The notes: generated by a model from the sequence alone, not told the origin. A DNA stretch of 64,000 nucleotides from an uncultured Bacteroidales bacterium (GCA_944326225.1 CALVDI010000002.1:30298-94297); one strand, 5' to 3'. Numbered from the stretch's first letter, positions 1 to 8,724 are shown. Numbers and translations: made by a program.

Positions 1-235
1 ATCCGGTAATCCATGAGTCGGACGCGCTTGGAATCAGTTTTCCATCGGCTACAGGATTGGTAATTGTATAGGCAATGGACTCTGTTCCTGCAAGGAATGA
101 GATTTGGAGATTGCCTATTGCATCAGTAAAAGAGATTGAGGGGGCCTGGGACTCGTCTACAGGAGACTCGGCATTATCACATGCGTTGAGCAATACCAAT
201 GCAAGGATAGTGGAAAATACAATGATTTTTTTCAT
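1..235 (-). CDS. N-terminal part of a lipoprotein, BACON-like (runs off the window)
   Basis: Only the first 78 or so codons are inside the window. The reading frame begins MKKIIVFSTILALVLLNAC, a short basic start, a hydrophobic stretch and a lipobox-type LLNAC, so Cys19 is probably lipidated and the protein exported. After an acidic linker (DNAESPVDESQ) comes a beta-rich stretch with SIAYTITNP and a trailing SDSWITG. This resembles the BACON-like modules of Bacteroidales surface lipoproteins, but too little is visible to be certain. The start ATG (235..233) overlaps the stop of the upstream glycosyltransferase as ATGA, so it is translationally coupled to the glycan operon. Function unknown. 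Confidence 0.75.
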   Translation of the reverse strand, partial: MKKIIVFSTILALVLLNACDNAESPVDESQAPSISFTDAIGNLQISFLAGTESIAYTITNPVADGKLIPSASDSWITG

Positions 236-1140
236 ACAGTGTTGATTTTTAAATGGTTGAAAATCATATCAATGATGCCGCTGTCCACCGTCTCGTCGAA
301 TTTGCGGGCCCACAGGTGCGGTACGTTCATCAGCAGCTCCATATCCCCGGTGCGGAATGTCCAGGGATGGCGTACGCTCTCTCCGCGGCTCCAGTCGATG
401 AAGCGCATGTTGCTCAAGTTGACGGTATGCTCCTCTACGGCTTCTTTGACAAACAGCCGTTCCCGGAACGGGGAATTCCAGACGAGAGTGGCCATGAAGA
501 TCTCATCACAGGTATTGGTGTGGCGGAATACCTTTTCCAGCCAGTCCTCTTTTGACAGCACGTATCTGGCAAGAGAGTCGGTGATGCTGAACCACTGGGA
601 GGCGGAGTGAAAGTCTACTTCCCGGTTAATGCGGTGCCCAATGGCTTTCTGAATGCTCTTAAACGAGTTGTTGAGGAAATGGGTCAGGAAATTGCGGGCA
701 CCCTCGGGGAAGAGGGTAAAGTAATGCAGCCGGTCATAAGTCTCGTCTTTCATCTCCCAGAAGTCTATGAATTCGCATCCGTCATGCTTCTCGAAGAAGG
801 CGTGTATGGTGTCCTGGCTCTTGATCGGCAGGTCCATGCCAGACAGCAGGTGGAAGTAGCTGTATGTTCCGTGGCTGACGGCCTCCTTCAGCAGGGCGAG
901 CTCGCATCTCATGATGCTCACTCCTCCCCAGCTGACCCTTATTCTGGGCTCAATGAAGACGAGTCCGGAGTATCTGCAGGCATCATCCCAAGCCGACTGG
1001 TCGAAGGCGGCCTTCCGGTCCACGTGGACGAAGATGTCGTTGCGCGGGTCATCGAGCAGCGCGAGCAGCTTTCTCAGCTGTCCGAAGTTCTTATGCGCCA
1101 GTATCAGGTATGCGTGGCGTCTGAGTGTGGAGTCGGTCAT
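232..1140 (-). CDS. GT14-like glycosyltransferase (core-2/I-branching family), copy A
   Basis: 302 aa. The start (YLILAHKNFGQLRKLLALL), the DIFVHVDRK motif near residue 37, VSWGGVSIMRCELALLKEA near 70 and YFHLLSGMDLPIKS near 95 are typical of the bacterial core-2/I-branching beta-1,6-GlcNAc-transferase-like (Branch, GT14) family. These enzymes use a UDP-sugar donor; the sugar and acceptor here are unknown. No signal peptide is seen, so it is probably cytoplasmic or peripheral to the inner membrane. Residues 9 to about 208 are the same as in the upstream neighbour and the DNA is apparently identical. The remainder (from DEIFMATLVW on) differs and carries an insertion around residues 222-240. 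Its start overlaps the end of copy B by 50 bp in another frame. Confidence 0.85.
   Translation of the reverse strand: MTDSTLRRHAYLILAHKNFGQLRKLLALLDDPRNDIFVHVDRKAAFDQSAWDDACRYSGLVFIEPRIRVSWGGVSIMRCELALLKEAVSHGTYSYFHLLSGMDLPIKSQDTIHAFFEKHDGCEFIDFWEMKDETYDRLHYFTLFPEGARNFLTHFLNNSFKSIQKAIGHRINREVDFHSASQWFSITDSLARYVLSKEDWLEKVFRHTNTCDEIFMATLVWNSPFRERLFVKEAVEEHTVNLSNMRFIDWSRGESVRHPWTFRTGDMELLMNVPHLWARKFDETVDSGIIDMIFNHLKINTV
517..1116. repeat. Direct repeat, copy 1 (shared 5' part of the two GT14 genes)
   Basis: By eye this 600-base block is identical to 1364-1963, an offset of 847 bases. Translations in the coding frame and in at least one opposite-strand frame agree throughout. Identity stops abruptly at both ends: at 1117 two bases differ within four, and before 517 the sequences become merely homologous. 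Confidence 0.85.
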
Positions 1141-1972
1141 ATATCATGTCTATTATCTTACTGTCTACGGTCTCGTCGAACTTGCGGGCCCACAGATGAG
1201 GCACATTCATGAGCATCTCCAAATCCTCTGAACGGAATGTCCAGGGATGGCGTATGCTTCCTCCTCTGTCCCAGTCTATCAGGCGAAGACTGCCTTTGAC
1301 TGCCTTTTCCCGGAAGGGAGAGTTCCAGACGAGCGTGGCTATGAAGATCTCGTCGCACAGGCAGGTGTGGCGGAATACCTTTTCCAGCCAGTCCTCTTTT
1401 GACAGCACGTATCTGGCAAGAGAGTCGGTGATGCTGAACCACTGGGAGGCGGAGTGAAAGTCTACTTCCCGGTTAATGCGGTGCCCAATGGCTTTCTGAA
1501 TGCTCTTAAACGAGTTGTTGAGGAAATGGGTCAGGAAATTGCGGGCACCCTCGGGGAAGAGGGTAAAGTAATGCAGCCGGTCATAAGTCTCGTCTTTCAT
1601 CTCCCAGAAGTCTATGAATTCGCATCCGTCATGCTTCTCGAAGAAGGCGTGTATGGTGTCCTGGCTCTTGATCGGCAGGTCCATGCCAGACAGCAGGTGG
1701 AAGTAGCTGTATGTTCCGTGGCTGACGGCCTCCTTCAGCAGGGCGAGCTCGCATCTCATGATGCTCACTCCTCCCCAGCTGACCCTTATTCTGGGCTCAA
1801 TGAAGACGAGTCCGGAGTATCTGCAGGCATCATCCCAAGCCGACTGGTCGAAGGCGGCCTTCCGGTCCACGTGGACGAAGATGTCGTTGCGCGGGTCATC
1901 GAGCAGCGCGAGCAGCTTTCTCAGCTGTCCGAAGTTCTTATGCGCCAGTATCAGGTATGCGTGACGTTTCAT
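1091..1972 (-). CDS. GT14-like glycosyltransferase (core-2/I-branching family), copy B
   Basis: 293 aa, starting MKRHAYLILAHKNFG. It has the same family motifs as copy A (DIFVHVDRK, SWGGVSIMRCE, HLLSGMDLP). Its first about 200 residues are identical to those of copy A, whereas the last about 85 differ (CLCDEIFIATLVW, then a shorter variable loop and IDWDRGGSIRHPWTF). Its last residues (DRLHTQTPRIPDTGA) are encoded by the first bases of copy A in another frame, which looks like a by-product of the duplication rather than a conserved tail. The ATG overlaps the stop of the pyruvyl transferase (1969-1972). It probably adds a sugar to the same glycan as copy A, possibly to a different acceptor. 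Confidence 0.85.
   Translation of the reverse strand: MKRHAYLILAHKNFGQLRKLLALLDDPRNDIFVHVDRKAAFDQSAWDDACRYSGLVFIEPRIRVSWGGVSIMRCELALLKEAVSHGTYSYFHLLSGMDLPIKSQDTIHAFFEKHDGCEFIDFWEMKDETYDRLHYFTLFPEGARNFLTHFLNNSFKSIQKAIGHRINREVDFHSASQWFSITDSLARYVLSKEDWLEKVFRHTCLCDEIFIATLVWNSPFREKAVKGSLRLIDWDRGGSIRHPWTFRSEDLEMLMNVPHLWARKFDETVDSKIIDMIYDRLHTQTPRIPDTGA
1364..1963. repeat. Direct repeat, copy 2 (shared 5' part of the two GT14 genes)
   Basis: Partner of 517-1116 in the same orientation. Recombination between the two would delete 847 bases and leave one glycosyltransferase gene with the start of copy B and the C-terminus of copy A. Confidence 0.85.
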
Positions 1973-3054
1973 CTTACGGGCTTGTTCAGGGCGGTCTGCA
2001 GGAAATTGACGGAGGCGGTCCGCATCTCTTCTATTCTTGAAGCCGCGTAGGTGAAGTCAGTGTCAGGTATGGCGCCGGGATCGGAGTCCGGTGTGATGAC
2101 TCTTCCGCTCAGGCCGGTCATGGTGAGCAGGGAAGTGATGCGCTCCACTCCGTACCGGGGCAGGAAAGTAAGGAACTGTTTGCCCAGAAGTATGGAGAAT
2201 GCTGTCCCGTGAAATGAGTTGGTCACTATGAGCGAGGCGTTTAGGAAATACCCAAGGAACTCTCTCGGGCCGCAGTCTGAAGGCAGTGTCACAACTTCCC
2301 TTCCGGTCTGTGCAGCTTTCTCGCGGGCCATCTGAAAATAGACCTCGGGAAGCCCGAAGGAATAGGTCAGGATGTATCCCTGTTTTTCCGGCATGATCGC
2401 GATGCGGCTCCATCCGTCCTTGCCGATCATGAAGACGGGGTCCAGTACCACAGAGCACTCTATTCCGTTCGTTCTCAGAAATCCGGCCAGAGCCTCCTCT
2501 CTCACGCTGATGCTGTCCATGTTGGAGCATAGCCTCACGAACCCTGCGGTGTCCTTTGCTGCTATGCTCCCGTCTCCGGCACTGGCGGCGTAGGCTATTT
2601 TTCTGCAGGAGTTACCGAACCCGTTGCAGAAAAATACGGGCATGGATTTTTTGGCGATCCGCTTGTTCCATATCTGGTCGCTGCCGCATATTATCGCGTC
2701 CATGCCGTCAGTTATGTGTGAGGATGCGATGTCTGTGACCCTTTCTGTCTTGGGCAGGTATTCTGTGCTGAATGTCTCGAATCTTCGCCATCTTTCCGAG
2801 GAAATTTTGCGGTCCTGTCCCCGGTACTTCGCGAGAGCCCTGATCAGGGACACTGCCGGACCGTTGTATTGGTAAAACATGGAGTACAGCTGGCGGAACG
2901 AGTACTTCTGATAGATGTAGTCGATGAATGGAGACCGGTAATCGATGAGTCTGGCATCGTGCCCCCACTCTCTGAGAAGGGTCAGAAGGGCGTAGGCCTG
3001 CAGCATCGCTCCGTAATTGTGGGCGTAGTGAAAAGTCAGTATGCCTATGTTCAT
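1969..3054 (-). CDS. Polysaccharide pyruvyl transferase family protein
   Basis: 361 aa. The start MNIGILTFHYAHNYGAMLQAY, with the following ALLTLLREWGHDARLIDYR, is the hallmark opening of PF04230 proteins in Bacteroidetes glycan loci. Family members move a pyruvyl (or, in some lineages, another) group from a donor such as phosphoenolpyruvate to a sugar. The middle holds the usual ICGSDQIWN and VLDPVFMIGKDGW segments, and a second Rossmann-like half contains VTNSFHGTAFSILL (about residue 278), which is well conserved in this family. It overlaps both neighbours by four bases (ATGA) and sits next to an F420-hydrogenase-beta-like protein, a pairing frequent in capsule and exopolysaccharide clusters. 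Confidence 0.88.
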   Translation of the reverse strand: MNIGILTFHYAHNYGAMLQAYALLTLLREWGHDARLIDYRSPFIDYIYQKYSFRQLYSMFYQYNGPAVSLIRALAKYRGQDRKISSERWRRFETFSTEYLPKTERVTDIASSHITDGMDAIICGSDQIWNKRIAKKSMPVFFCNGFGNSCRKIAYAASAGDGSIAAKDTAGFVRLCSNMDSISVREEALAGFLRTNGIECSVVLDPVFMIGKDGWSRIAIMPEKQGYILTYSFGLPEVYFQMAREKAAQTGREVVTLPSDCGPREFLGYFLNASLIVTNSFHGTAFSILLGKQFLTFLPRYGVERITSLLTMTGLSGRVITPDSDPGAIPDTDFTYAASRIEEMRTASVNFLQTALNKPVR

Positions 3055-4184
3055 TTAATCAGTTGTTTGAGTTGTTGCAGTAGTCTCCTCAATCCGTGTT
3101 CGGGCATGTAGATCGGGAGTATGTGTCTGAATCCTCCTGCTTTGTAGTCTTTCTCGAAGGCCGGGGCATCTTTGCTGATGCTGCTTGGATGCAGGAGGTT
3201 GGGCTGTAGGCAGTCCTTGATGTCGACGGCTTTGCAGTGAAGATCGCTCATGGCTCTTTCCAGCAGTGCGCGTCCTTTTTCAGTATTGCATATCAGCAGA
3301 GACAGTCCCTTGTCGTCCTTATTCATATCCGGGGCAGCTTTCTCCCATCCCCAGAAATCTCCCAGTGTCAGGTCTGATGGCCGCTCCATGTTGGCGAACG
3401 GACATCGTCCGCAGGAGGGACGCAGCATGATGTGCTTGTAGAACAATGCCGTGAATGTCTTGCAGTGCATCGTGCCGCCGTCGGCAAAACGGTAGGTCTC
3501 GCGGTGGGCTTTCCATCCAAATGTCCTCTTGTCGCGGAAATCCACAGAGATGATTTCCGATCCGCGGCGCTCTTCCAACCATCCCAGATAGTCTTTCCAC
3601 ACGGCCGGGGACGGAACTCCGTGACATATGATGTCAACGGTCACGAGATGTCCGGCCAGTTGTTTCCCGATCGCTGATTTCACGCCGGCCACCTGACAGG
3701 GGGTGCCGGAGAACATTACCGAAAGTCCTTTTCCGAGGTCTTCCCTGACTTGCCTTATTATGCCGTCCATGTCGCTCTGGACATATTTGCTTCCTTTGAA
3801 GCCGTCCCGTTCCTGTCTGGAGGCAGCTCTCTTGTGCGTTACTGTAAAATGTCCGGACCAGCCGGCTCCATATACGGAACCTCCCTCTTCCAGAATCCGG
3901 TCTGACAGGGCTATGAATGCAGCTCCGCTCCGGCTGGAGGTCACCTCGTTCATGTCCTTATGACGTACTGCGTATGAAGTGGGAGCGATGTTCCGGCTCT
4001 TGTCGTAGCCGTTGTTGAACGGGCACACTCTCTCGCATAGTCCGCACTCGACACATAAGTCGGCATTGACTGCGGGATATCTGAATCCCATCGTGTCAGC
4101 CCGCATGGAGACGGCTCCGTGGGGACAGACTGCTGCGCAGGCAGTACATCCGCAGCAGTCAGCTCTGTCGGTGATGTGTATCAT
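3051..4184 (-). CDS. Coenzyme F420 hydrogenase/dehydrogenase beta-subunit-like iron-sulfur protein
   Basis: 377 aa. Two 4Fe-4S ferredoxin motifs lie at the N-terminus: Cys10/13/16/20 in CCGCTACAAVCP and Cys44/47/50/54 in CVECGLCERVCP. The rest matches the FrhB/FdhB-type fold by pattern, with SGTPCQVAGVKS near 160, DIICHGVPSP near 188 and LTLGDFWGWEKA near 283. In glycan clusters such proteins are annotated by homology only; they probably shuttle electrons for a sugar modification, and there is no evidence for real F420 use. It is coupled by four-base overlaps to the pyruvyl transferase downstream and the glycosyltransferase upstream. Substrate unknown. Confidence 0.87.
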   Translation of the reverse strand: MIHITDRADCCGCTACAAVCPHGAVSMRADTMGFRYPAVNADLCVECGLCERVCPFNNGYDKSRNIAPTSYAVRHKDMNEVTSSRSGAAFIALSDRILEEGGSVYGAGWSGHFTVTHKRAASRQERDGFKGSKYVQSDMDGIIRQVREDLGKGLSVMFSGTPCQVAGVKSAIGKQLAGHLVTVDIICHGVPSPAVWKDYLGWLEERRGSEIISVDFRDKRTFGWKAHRETYRFADGGTMHCKTFTALFYKHIMLRPSCGRCPFANMERPSDLTLGDFWGWEKAAPDMNKDDKGLSLLICNTEKGRALLERAMSDLHCKAVDIKDCLQPNLLHPSSISKDAPAFEKDYKAGGFRHILPIYMPEHGLRRLLQQLKQLIK

Positions 4185-5083
4185 GGCATTTTCTGCATTA
4201 TGTCGGAGAAGCTGCCTTCAATTGGCGATGACGCCGAGCGTGACCTGTACTCTGTTTTCTGGAAGAAGGCTCCGGCCGTGACTCTGTCAAATGTCTTCTT
4301 GTCGAAAGGCTTGTCCTTCCAGTCCCACCAGAGGGCATGGGTAGGATCCTGTATGATCTTGGGCATCTTGTCAAAAAGCCGTGCGGCTTCGGGGTTGCAG
4401 CTGACTGTCATCTCCAGCATCAGCTGGTGCATGAAGTAGTCTATGATGCTGTCTTCCTTGAGCCAGTAGGCCTGGATAGCTTTATTCCAGGCTTTTATCA
4501 GACAGTTACCTTTCCTGGCACGGAAAAAGCAGTTCTGGACGAAAGCATATGAGCCGGTCAGACGGTCTCCGCTCATGAATATGAAGAAGTCTTCGTTCAG
4601 TATCTCTTCCGGAACCGGCCGTGTGACGAATGCCGTGGCATCCAGCCAGATGCCTCCATGACGGTATATCAGCTCAGTCCGGCAGATGTCGGTGAAGTGA
4701 GCAGGCCCTATCTTTCCTTCCTTCCATTTTCTGAGTATAGGCTCTGGAAGCTGTATCCAGTCCTGAAGGCTGTGCTCGTCGAGGACAATCAGCTCCTGAC
4801 AGCAGTTGCGCCTTATGCTCCTGAGGCAGGCTTTGACTATTCCCGGAGCCTTGTCCTCTCCCTGAAGCCAGACAGTGAAGATCCTCTCCGGTTCGGACTC
4901 GGGGCTGATATCGCCGGTGACATCCTTTATCTCCGGAGCGTACCGGCTCAGGTATCTGAGTATGGCTTCCCGCTTGACATGTTCCCTTACTGTCTTTCTG
5001 ACCTTTCTGGGTCTCCATAGCCAGTTCAGGATATGCCCGTACAGGATGATGTGCAGCCTTAGTCCTGTTCTCATGATATTCAT
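4181..5083 (-). CDS. Capsular polysaccharide synthesis (Caps_synth) glycosyltransferase
   Basis: 300 aa. The central block FTVWLQGEDKAPGIVKACL, then IVLDEHSLQDWIQLP, a KIGPAHFTDICRTELIY segment and GGIWLDATAFV, matches the Caps_synth (PF05704, GT32-like) family. In this fold the DxD-type acidic site lies near the GGxWLDA strand (about residue 142-150). There is no signal peptide. A basic N-terminal region (RPRKVRKTVREHVKRE) could sit at the inner membrane. It is the first gene of the glycan operon, just behind the nifJ terminator. I see no clear promoter in the 70-base gap, so it is either read through from nifJ or uses an unrecognised promoter. Confidence 0.83.
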   Translation of the reverse strand: MNIMRTGLRLHIILYGHILNWLWRPRKVRKTVREHVKREAILRYLSRYAPEIKDVTGDISPESEPERIFTVWLQGEDKAPGIVKACLRSIRRNCCQELIVLDEHSLQDWIQLPEPILRKWKEGKIGPAHFTDICRTELIYRHGGIWLDATAFVTRPVPEEILNEDFFIFMSGDRLTGSYAFVQNCFFRARKGNCLIKAWNKAIQAYWLKEDSIIDYFMHQLMLEMTVSCNPEAARLFDKMPKIIQDPTHALWWDWKDKPFDKKTFDRVTAGAFFQKTEYRSRSASSPIEGSFSDIMQKMP

Positions 5084-5092
5084 GTCCTGTAT

Positions 5093-5129
5093 TATTAAAA
5101 TTCCGGCGGATGCACACCCGCCGGAATTT
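5093..5129 (-). terminator. Rho-independent terminator of nifJ
   Basis: A perfect 12-bp stem (5098-5109 with 5118-5129, AAATTCCGGCGG / CCGCCGGAATTT) with an 8-base loop. Read on the minus strand it is followed by TTTTAATAATA. It sits between the nifJ stop and the glycan operon start. Confidence 0.85.
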
Positions 5130-5152
5130 CTGTGGATTTACCGGAGTATCCG

Positions 5153-8100
5153 TTACTGAGCCAGACGCTTGTAGGACTCGTAGCGGATCTTGGCGTACTG
5201 CTCGGTCTTGTCGAAGAGTTCCTGAGCTGTATCAGGGAAGCTCTTCATCAGCGAGCTGTAGCGTACCTCGCCCTTGATGAACTCCTGGAACTTGCTCCAG
5301 TCAGGTTCCTTGCTGTCGAGGGTGAAGGGGTTCTTGCCTTCCTCGGCGAGAGCGGGGTTGAAGCGGTACAGATGCCAGTAACCGCACTCGACTGCGAGTT
5401 TCTCCTCATGCTGGCTCCTGCCCATGCCGTTGCGCAGGCCGTGGTTGATGCAGGGCGCGTATGCGATGATGAGTGAGGGACCGTTGTAGGCCTCTGCCTC
5501 CTTGAGTACGTTGAAGTACTGAACGGGGTTGGCTCCCATGGCCACCTGTGCCACGTAGACGTAGCCGTAGCTCATGGCCATCATGCCCAGGTCTTTCTTG
5601 CGCACCTTCTTTCCGGATGTCGCGAACTTGGCGACGGCTCCGGCAGGGGTGGACTTGGATGACTGTCCGCCTGTGTTGGAGTACACCTCGGTGTCGAGCA
5701 CGAGGACGTTGACATTCTCGCCGGAAGCCAGGACGTGGTCCAGTCCGCCGTATCCGATGTCGTATGCCCAGCCGTCACCGCCGAAGATCCACTGGCTGCG
5801 TGCGGGGATCCAGTCGCGGTAGCCGTACAGTTTCCTGCAGGCCTCGCAGTCGCTTTCCTCGAGCATCGGGACGAGCTTGTCGCAGATCTCGCGTGTGGCT
5901 GCGGCGTTGCCCCTGTCGGCAAGCCACTGCTCGAAGAGGGCCTTGATGTCTGCGGAGCACTTGTTGCACTCCAGTCCCTGCTTCATCAGTTCAGCTACGG
6001 TGTTGCGTACTCTCTCCGTGCCGAGTCGCATACCGAGACCGAATTCGGCATTGTCCTCGAACAGGGAGTTGTCCCATGCGGGGCCGCGTCCGTTCTTGTC
6101 GGTGCAGTAAGGTGAGGACGGGAATGACGCGCTGTAGATGGACGAGCATCCGGTAGCGTTGGCCACCATCATGCGGTCACCGAAGAGCTGTGTGATGGCC
6201 TTGATGTAAGGTGTCTCACCGCAGCCGGCACATGCGCCCGAGAACTCGAACAGAGGCTGTGAGAACTGGGAGTTCTTGAAGTTCTGTGTCTTGGGAGCGA
6301 CAGTGTCCTTGTAGCCCACGTTGGCATGCATGTAGTCGAATACTGCCTGCTGGTTCATCTGGGTGTCGAGAGGTTTCATCTCGAGGGCTTTCTCCTTGGC
6401 GGGACATACGTCTACGCAGTTGCCGCAGCCGGTGCAGTCCAGAGGGGATACCTGCATGGTGAAGCGGTAAGCCTTGAAGGCTGCCTTGCCTTCCGCGCTC
6501 CTGACTCCCTCGGGTGTCTTTGCCAGCTCCTCCTCGGTGGAGAGGAAAGGACGGATGGCTGCGTGAGGGCAGACATATGCGCACTGGTTGCACTGGATAC
6601 ATTTTTCGGGATTCCACTCGGGAACATTGACTGCGATACCGCGTTTCTCAAATGCGGCCGTACCTGCGGGTATGGTGCCGTCGGCATGTTCGCCGGTGAA
6701 GGCGCTGACGGGAATCTCGTATCCGTTCTGGGCGTTGACCACGTCGGCCACGCTGCGTACCCACTCGGGTGCGAGGCGGTCGAAGTTGGCCGGACGGAAG
6801 CGGGCCACTACGTTGCTCCACTCAGCGGGAACTGTGAGTTCCTCGTACTCGGCTCCGCGGTCCACTGCAGCGTAGTTCATGCTGACCACTTTCTCGCCCT
6901 TCTTGCCGTAGCTCTTGTCGATGGCTTTCTTCATGAAGGCCACGGCCTGCCCGTAGGGGATGATGCCGGTGATCTTGAAGAATGCGGACTGGAGTATGGT
7001 GTTGGTGCGGTTGCCCAGACCGATCTCCTCGGCTATCTTGGTGGCGTTGATGATGTAGACTTTCAGACCTTTCTCGGCGATAATCTGCTTTACATGGTCG
7101 GGAATCCTCTTGAGAGTCTCTTCCATCGACCAGAGGCTGTTGAGCAGGAATGTACCGCCTCTCTTGATGCCTTTGAGCACATCGTATTTATAAAGGTATG
7201 AAGGTACGTGGCAGGCCACAAAGTCGGGAGTGGACACCAGGTAGGGAGATGTGATGGGGCTGTCTCCGAAACGCAGGTGAGAGCAGGTGTATCCGCCTGA
7301 CTTCTTGGAATCGTAGTCGAAGTAGCCCTGGCAGTATTTGGATGTATGGTCGCCGATGATCTTGATGGTGTTCTTGTTGGCACCCACCGTTCCGTCGGAG
7401 CCGAGGCCGTAGAACTTGCACTCGTAGGTGCCTTTCTTGGCCAGGGAGACTTCCTCGCCTACAGGGAGGGACTTGAAGGTTACGTCATCGGTGATGCCGA
7501 TGGTGAAGTCGGCCTTGGGCTGTTTCTGCTTGAGGTTCTTGAAGACGGCGAATATCTGGGCGGGGCTGGTGTCCTTGGAGGACAGGCCGTAGCGTCCGCC
7601 GATGATGTAGGGAGCGTCACCGCCCATCTCGGCAAGTGTGGACTTGACATCGAGGTAGAGGGGCTCGCCTACGCTGCCGGGTTCCTTGCAGCGGTCGAGT
7701 ACTGCGATGCGCTTGACGCTCTTGGGCAGGACTCTGAGGAAATATTTGGCTGAGAAAGGCCTGTAGAGGCGGACAGTGATGATACCGACTTTCTCGCCTT
7801 TCTCCATGAGGGCGTCAACGACCTCGCGGGCTGTCTCGCATACGGAGCCCATGGCGATAATGATGTCCTTGGCATTGGGATCACCGTAGTAGTCGAACGG
7901 CAGGTAATGGCGTCCTGTCAGTTCGCCTATCTCGCCCATGTAGCGGGCTACGATGTCGGGAACGGCGTCGTAGTAGGTGTTGCTTGCCTCGCGGGCCTGG
8001 AAATATACGTCGGGGTTCTGGGCGGTGCCTCTGGTCACCGGCTTGTTGGGGTTGAGGGCTCTCTTGCGGAATGCCTCCAGGGCCTTGTCGCTGATCATGC

Positions 8101-8683
8101 TCTTGAGGGCATCGGGGTCGAGCACCTCTATCTTCTGGATCTCGTGTGATGTGCGGAATCCGTCGAAGAAGTGGATGAAGGGCACGCTGGACTTGATGGT
8201 GGAGAGATGAGCCACGGCTCCGAGGTCCATGGCTTCCTGTACGCTGGATGAGGCCAGCATGGCGAAACCGGTCTGGCGGCAGGCCATCACGTCCTGATGG
8301 TCTCCGAAGATGGACAAGGCCTGGGTGGCGAGGGCGCGGGCCGATACGTGGAATACCGTAGGCAGCAGCTCGCCGGCGATCTTGTACATATTGGGAATCA
8401 TCAGCAGCAATCCCTGTGACGCAGTGAATGTGGTGGTCAGGGCTCCGGCCTGAAGTGAACCGTGAACAGCACCTGCCGCTCCTCCCTCACTCTGCATTTC
8501 CGTTACTTTTACTGTCTCCCCGAACAGATTCTTCTTACCGAAGGCGGCCCATTCGTCTACGTATTCGGCCATGGTCGAAGAAGGTGTGATAGGGTAGATA
8601 GCGGCATGTTCACTGAACATATACGCTACATGCGCGGCGGCGTAGTTGCCGTCACATGTGATAAATGTTTTCTCTTTTGCCAT
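5153..8683 (-). CDS. nifJ: Pyruvate:ferredoxin (flavodoxin) oxidoreductase
   Basis: 1176 aa, the usual length of the single-chain enzyme. It decarboxylates pyruvate to acetyl-CoA and CO2 and passes electrons to ferredoxin or flavodoxin in the cytoplasm. All parts are visible. The N-terminal TPP-binding POR domain starts at residue 1 and includes YPITPSSTMAEYVDEW. The gamma-like domain follows (about 420-600). Two 4Fe-4S clusters are carried by CIQCNQCAYVCP and CTGCGNCVDVCP (about 690-760). The C-terminal TPP domain holds SGACAGCGETPYIKA, NATGCSSIYSASFP and GGDGWAYDIGYGGLDHV, with the distal cluster cysteines. It is 41 bases downstream of fabD and ends at a strong terminator. The ATG start matches family N-termini. 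Confidence 0.97.
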   Translation of the reverse strand: MAKEKTFITCDGNYAAAHVAYMFSEHAAIYPITPSSTMAEYVDEWAAFGKKNLFGETVKVTEMQSEGGAAGAVHGSLQAGALTTTFTASQGLLLMIPNMYKIAGELLPTVFHVSARALATQALSIFGDHQDVMACRQTGFAMLASSSVQEAMDLGAVAHLSTIKSSVPFIHFFDGFRTSHEIQKIEVLDPDALKSMISDKALEAFRKRALNPNKPVTRGTAQNPDVYFQAREASNTYYDAVPDIVARYMGEIGELTGRHYLPFDYYGDPNAKDIIIAMGSVCETAREVVDALMEKGEKVGIITVRLYRPFSAKYFLRVLPKSVKRIAVLDRCKEPGSVGEPLYLDVKSTLAEMGGDAPYIIGGRYGLSSKDTSPAQIFAVFKNLKQKQPKADFTIGITDDVTFKSLPVGEEVSLAKKGTYECKFYGLGSDGTVGANKNTIKIIGDHTSKYCQGYFDYDSKKSGGYTCSHLRFGDSPITSPYLVSTPDFVACHVPSYLYKYDVLKGIKRGGTFLLNSLWSMEETLKRIPDHVKQIIAEKGLKVYIINATKIAEEIGLGNRTNTILQSAFFKITGIIPYGQAVAFMKKAIDKSYGKKGEKVVSMNYAAVDRGAEYEELTVPAEWSNVVARFRPANFDRLAPEWVRSVADVVNAQNGYEIPVSAFTGEHADGTIPAGTAAFEKRGIAVNVPEWNPEKCIQCNQCAYVCPHAAIRPFLSTEEELAKTPEGVRSAEGKAAFKAYRFTMQVSPLDCTGCGNCVDVCPAKEKALEMKPLDTQMNQQAVFDYMHANVGYKDTVAPKTQNFKNSQFSQPLFEFSGACAGCGETPYIKAITQLFGDRMMVANATGCSSIYSASFPSSPYCTDKNGRGPAWDNSLFEDNAEFGLGMRLGTERVRNTVAELMKQGLECNKCSADIKALFEQWLADRGNAAATREICDKLVPMLEESDCEACRKLYGYRDWIPARSQWIFGGDGWAYDIGYGGLDHVLASGENVNVLVLDTEVYSNTGGQSSKSTPAGAVAKFATSGKKVRKKDLGMMAMSYGYVYVAQVAMGANPVQYFNVLKEAEAYNGPSLIIAYAPCINHGLRNGMGRSQHEEKLAVECGYWHLYRFNPALAEEGKNPFTLDSKEPDWSKFQEFIKGEVRYSSLMKSFPDTAQELFDKTEQYAKIRYESYKRLAQ

Positions 8684-8724
8684 TATTAGGACGATTTTAG
8701 TAGTTATTGTTATTTGTTGTAGTT

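Noticed and set aside
607-2050. Two identical about 200-aa plus-strand reading frames (607-1212 and 1454-2050)
   Set aside because: They are antisense shadows of the duplicated GT14 genes. Their identity only reflects the repeated DNA; no protein family pattern is seen.
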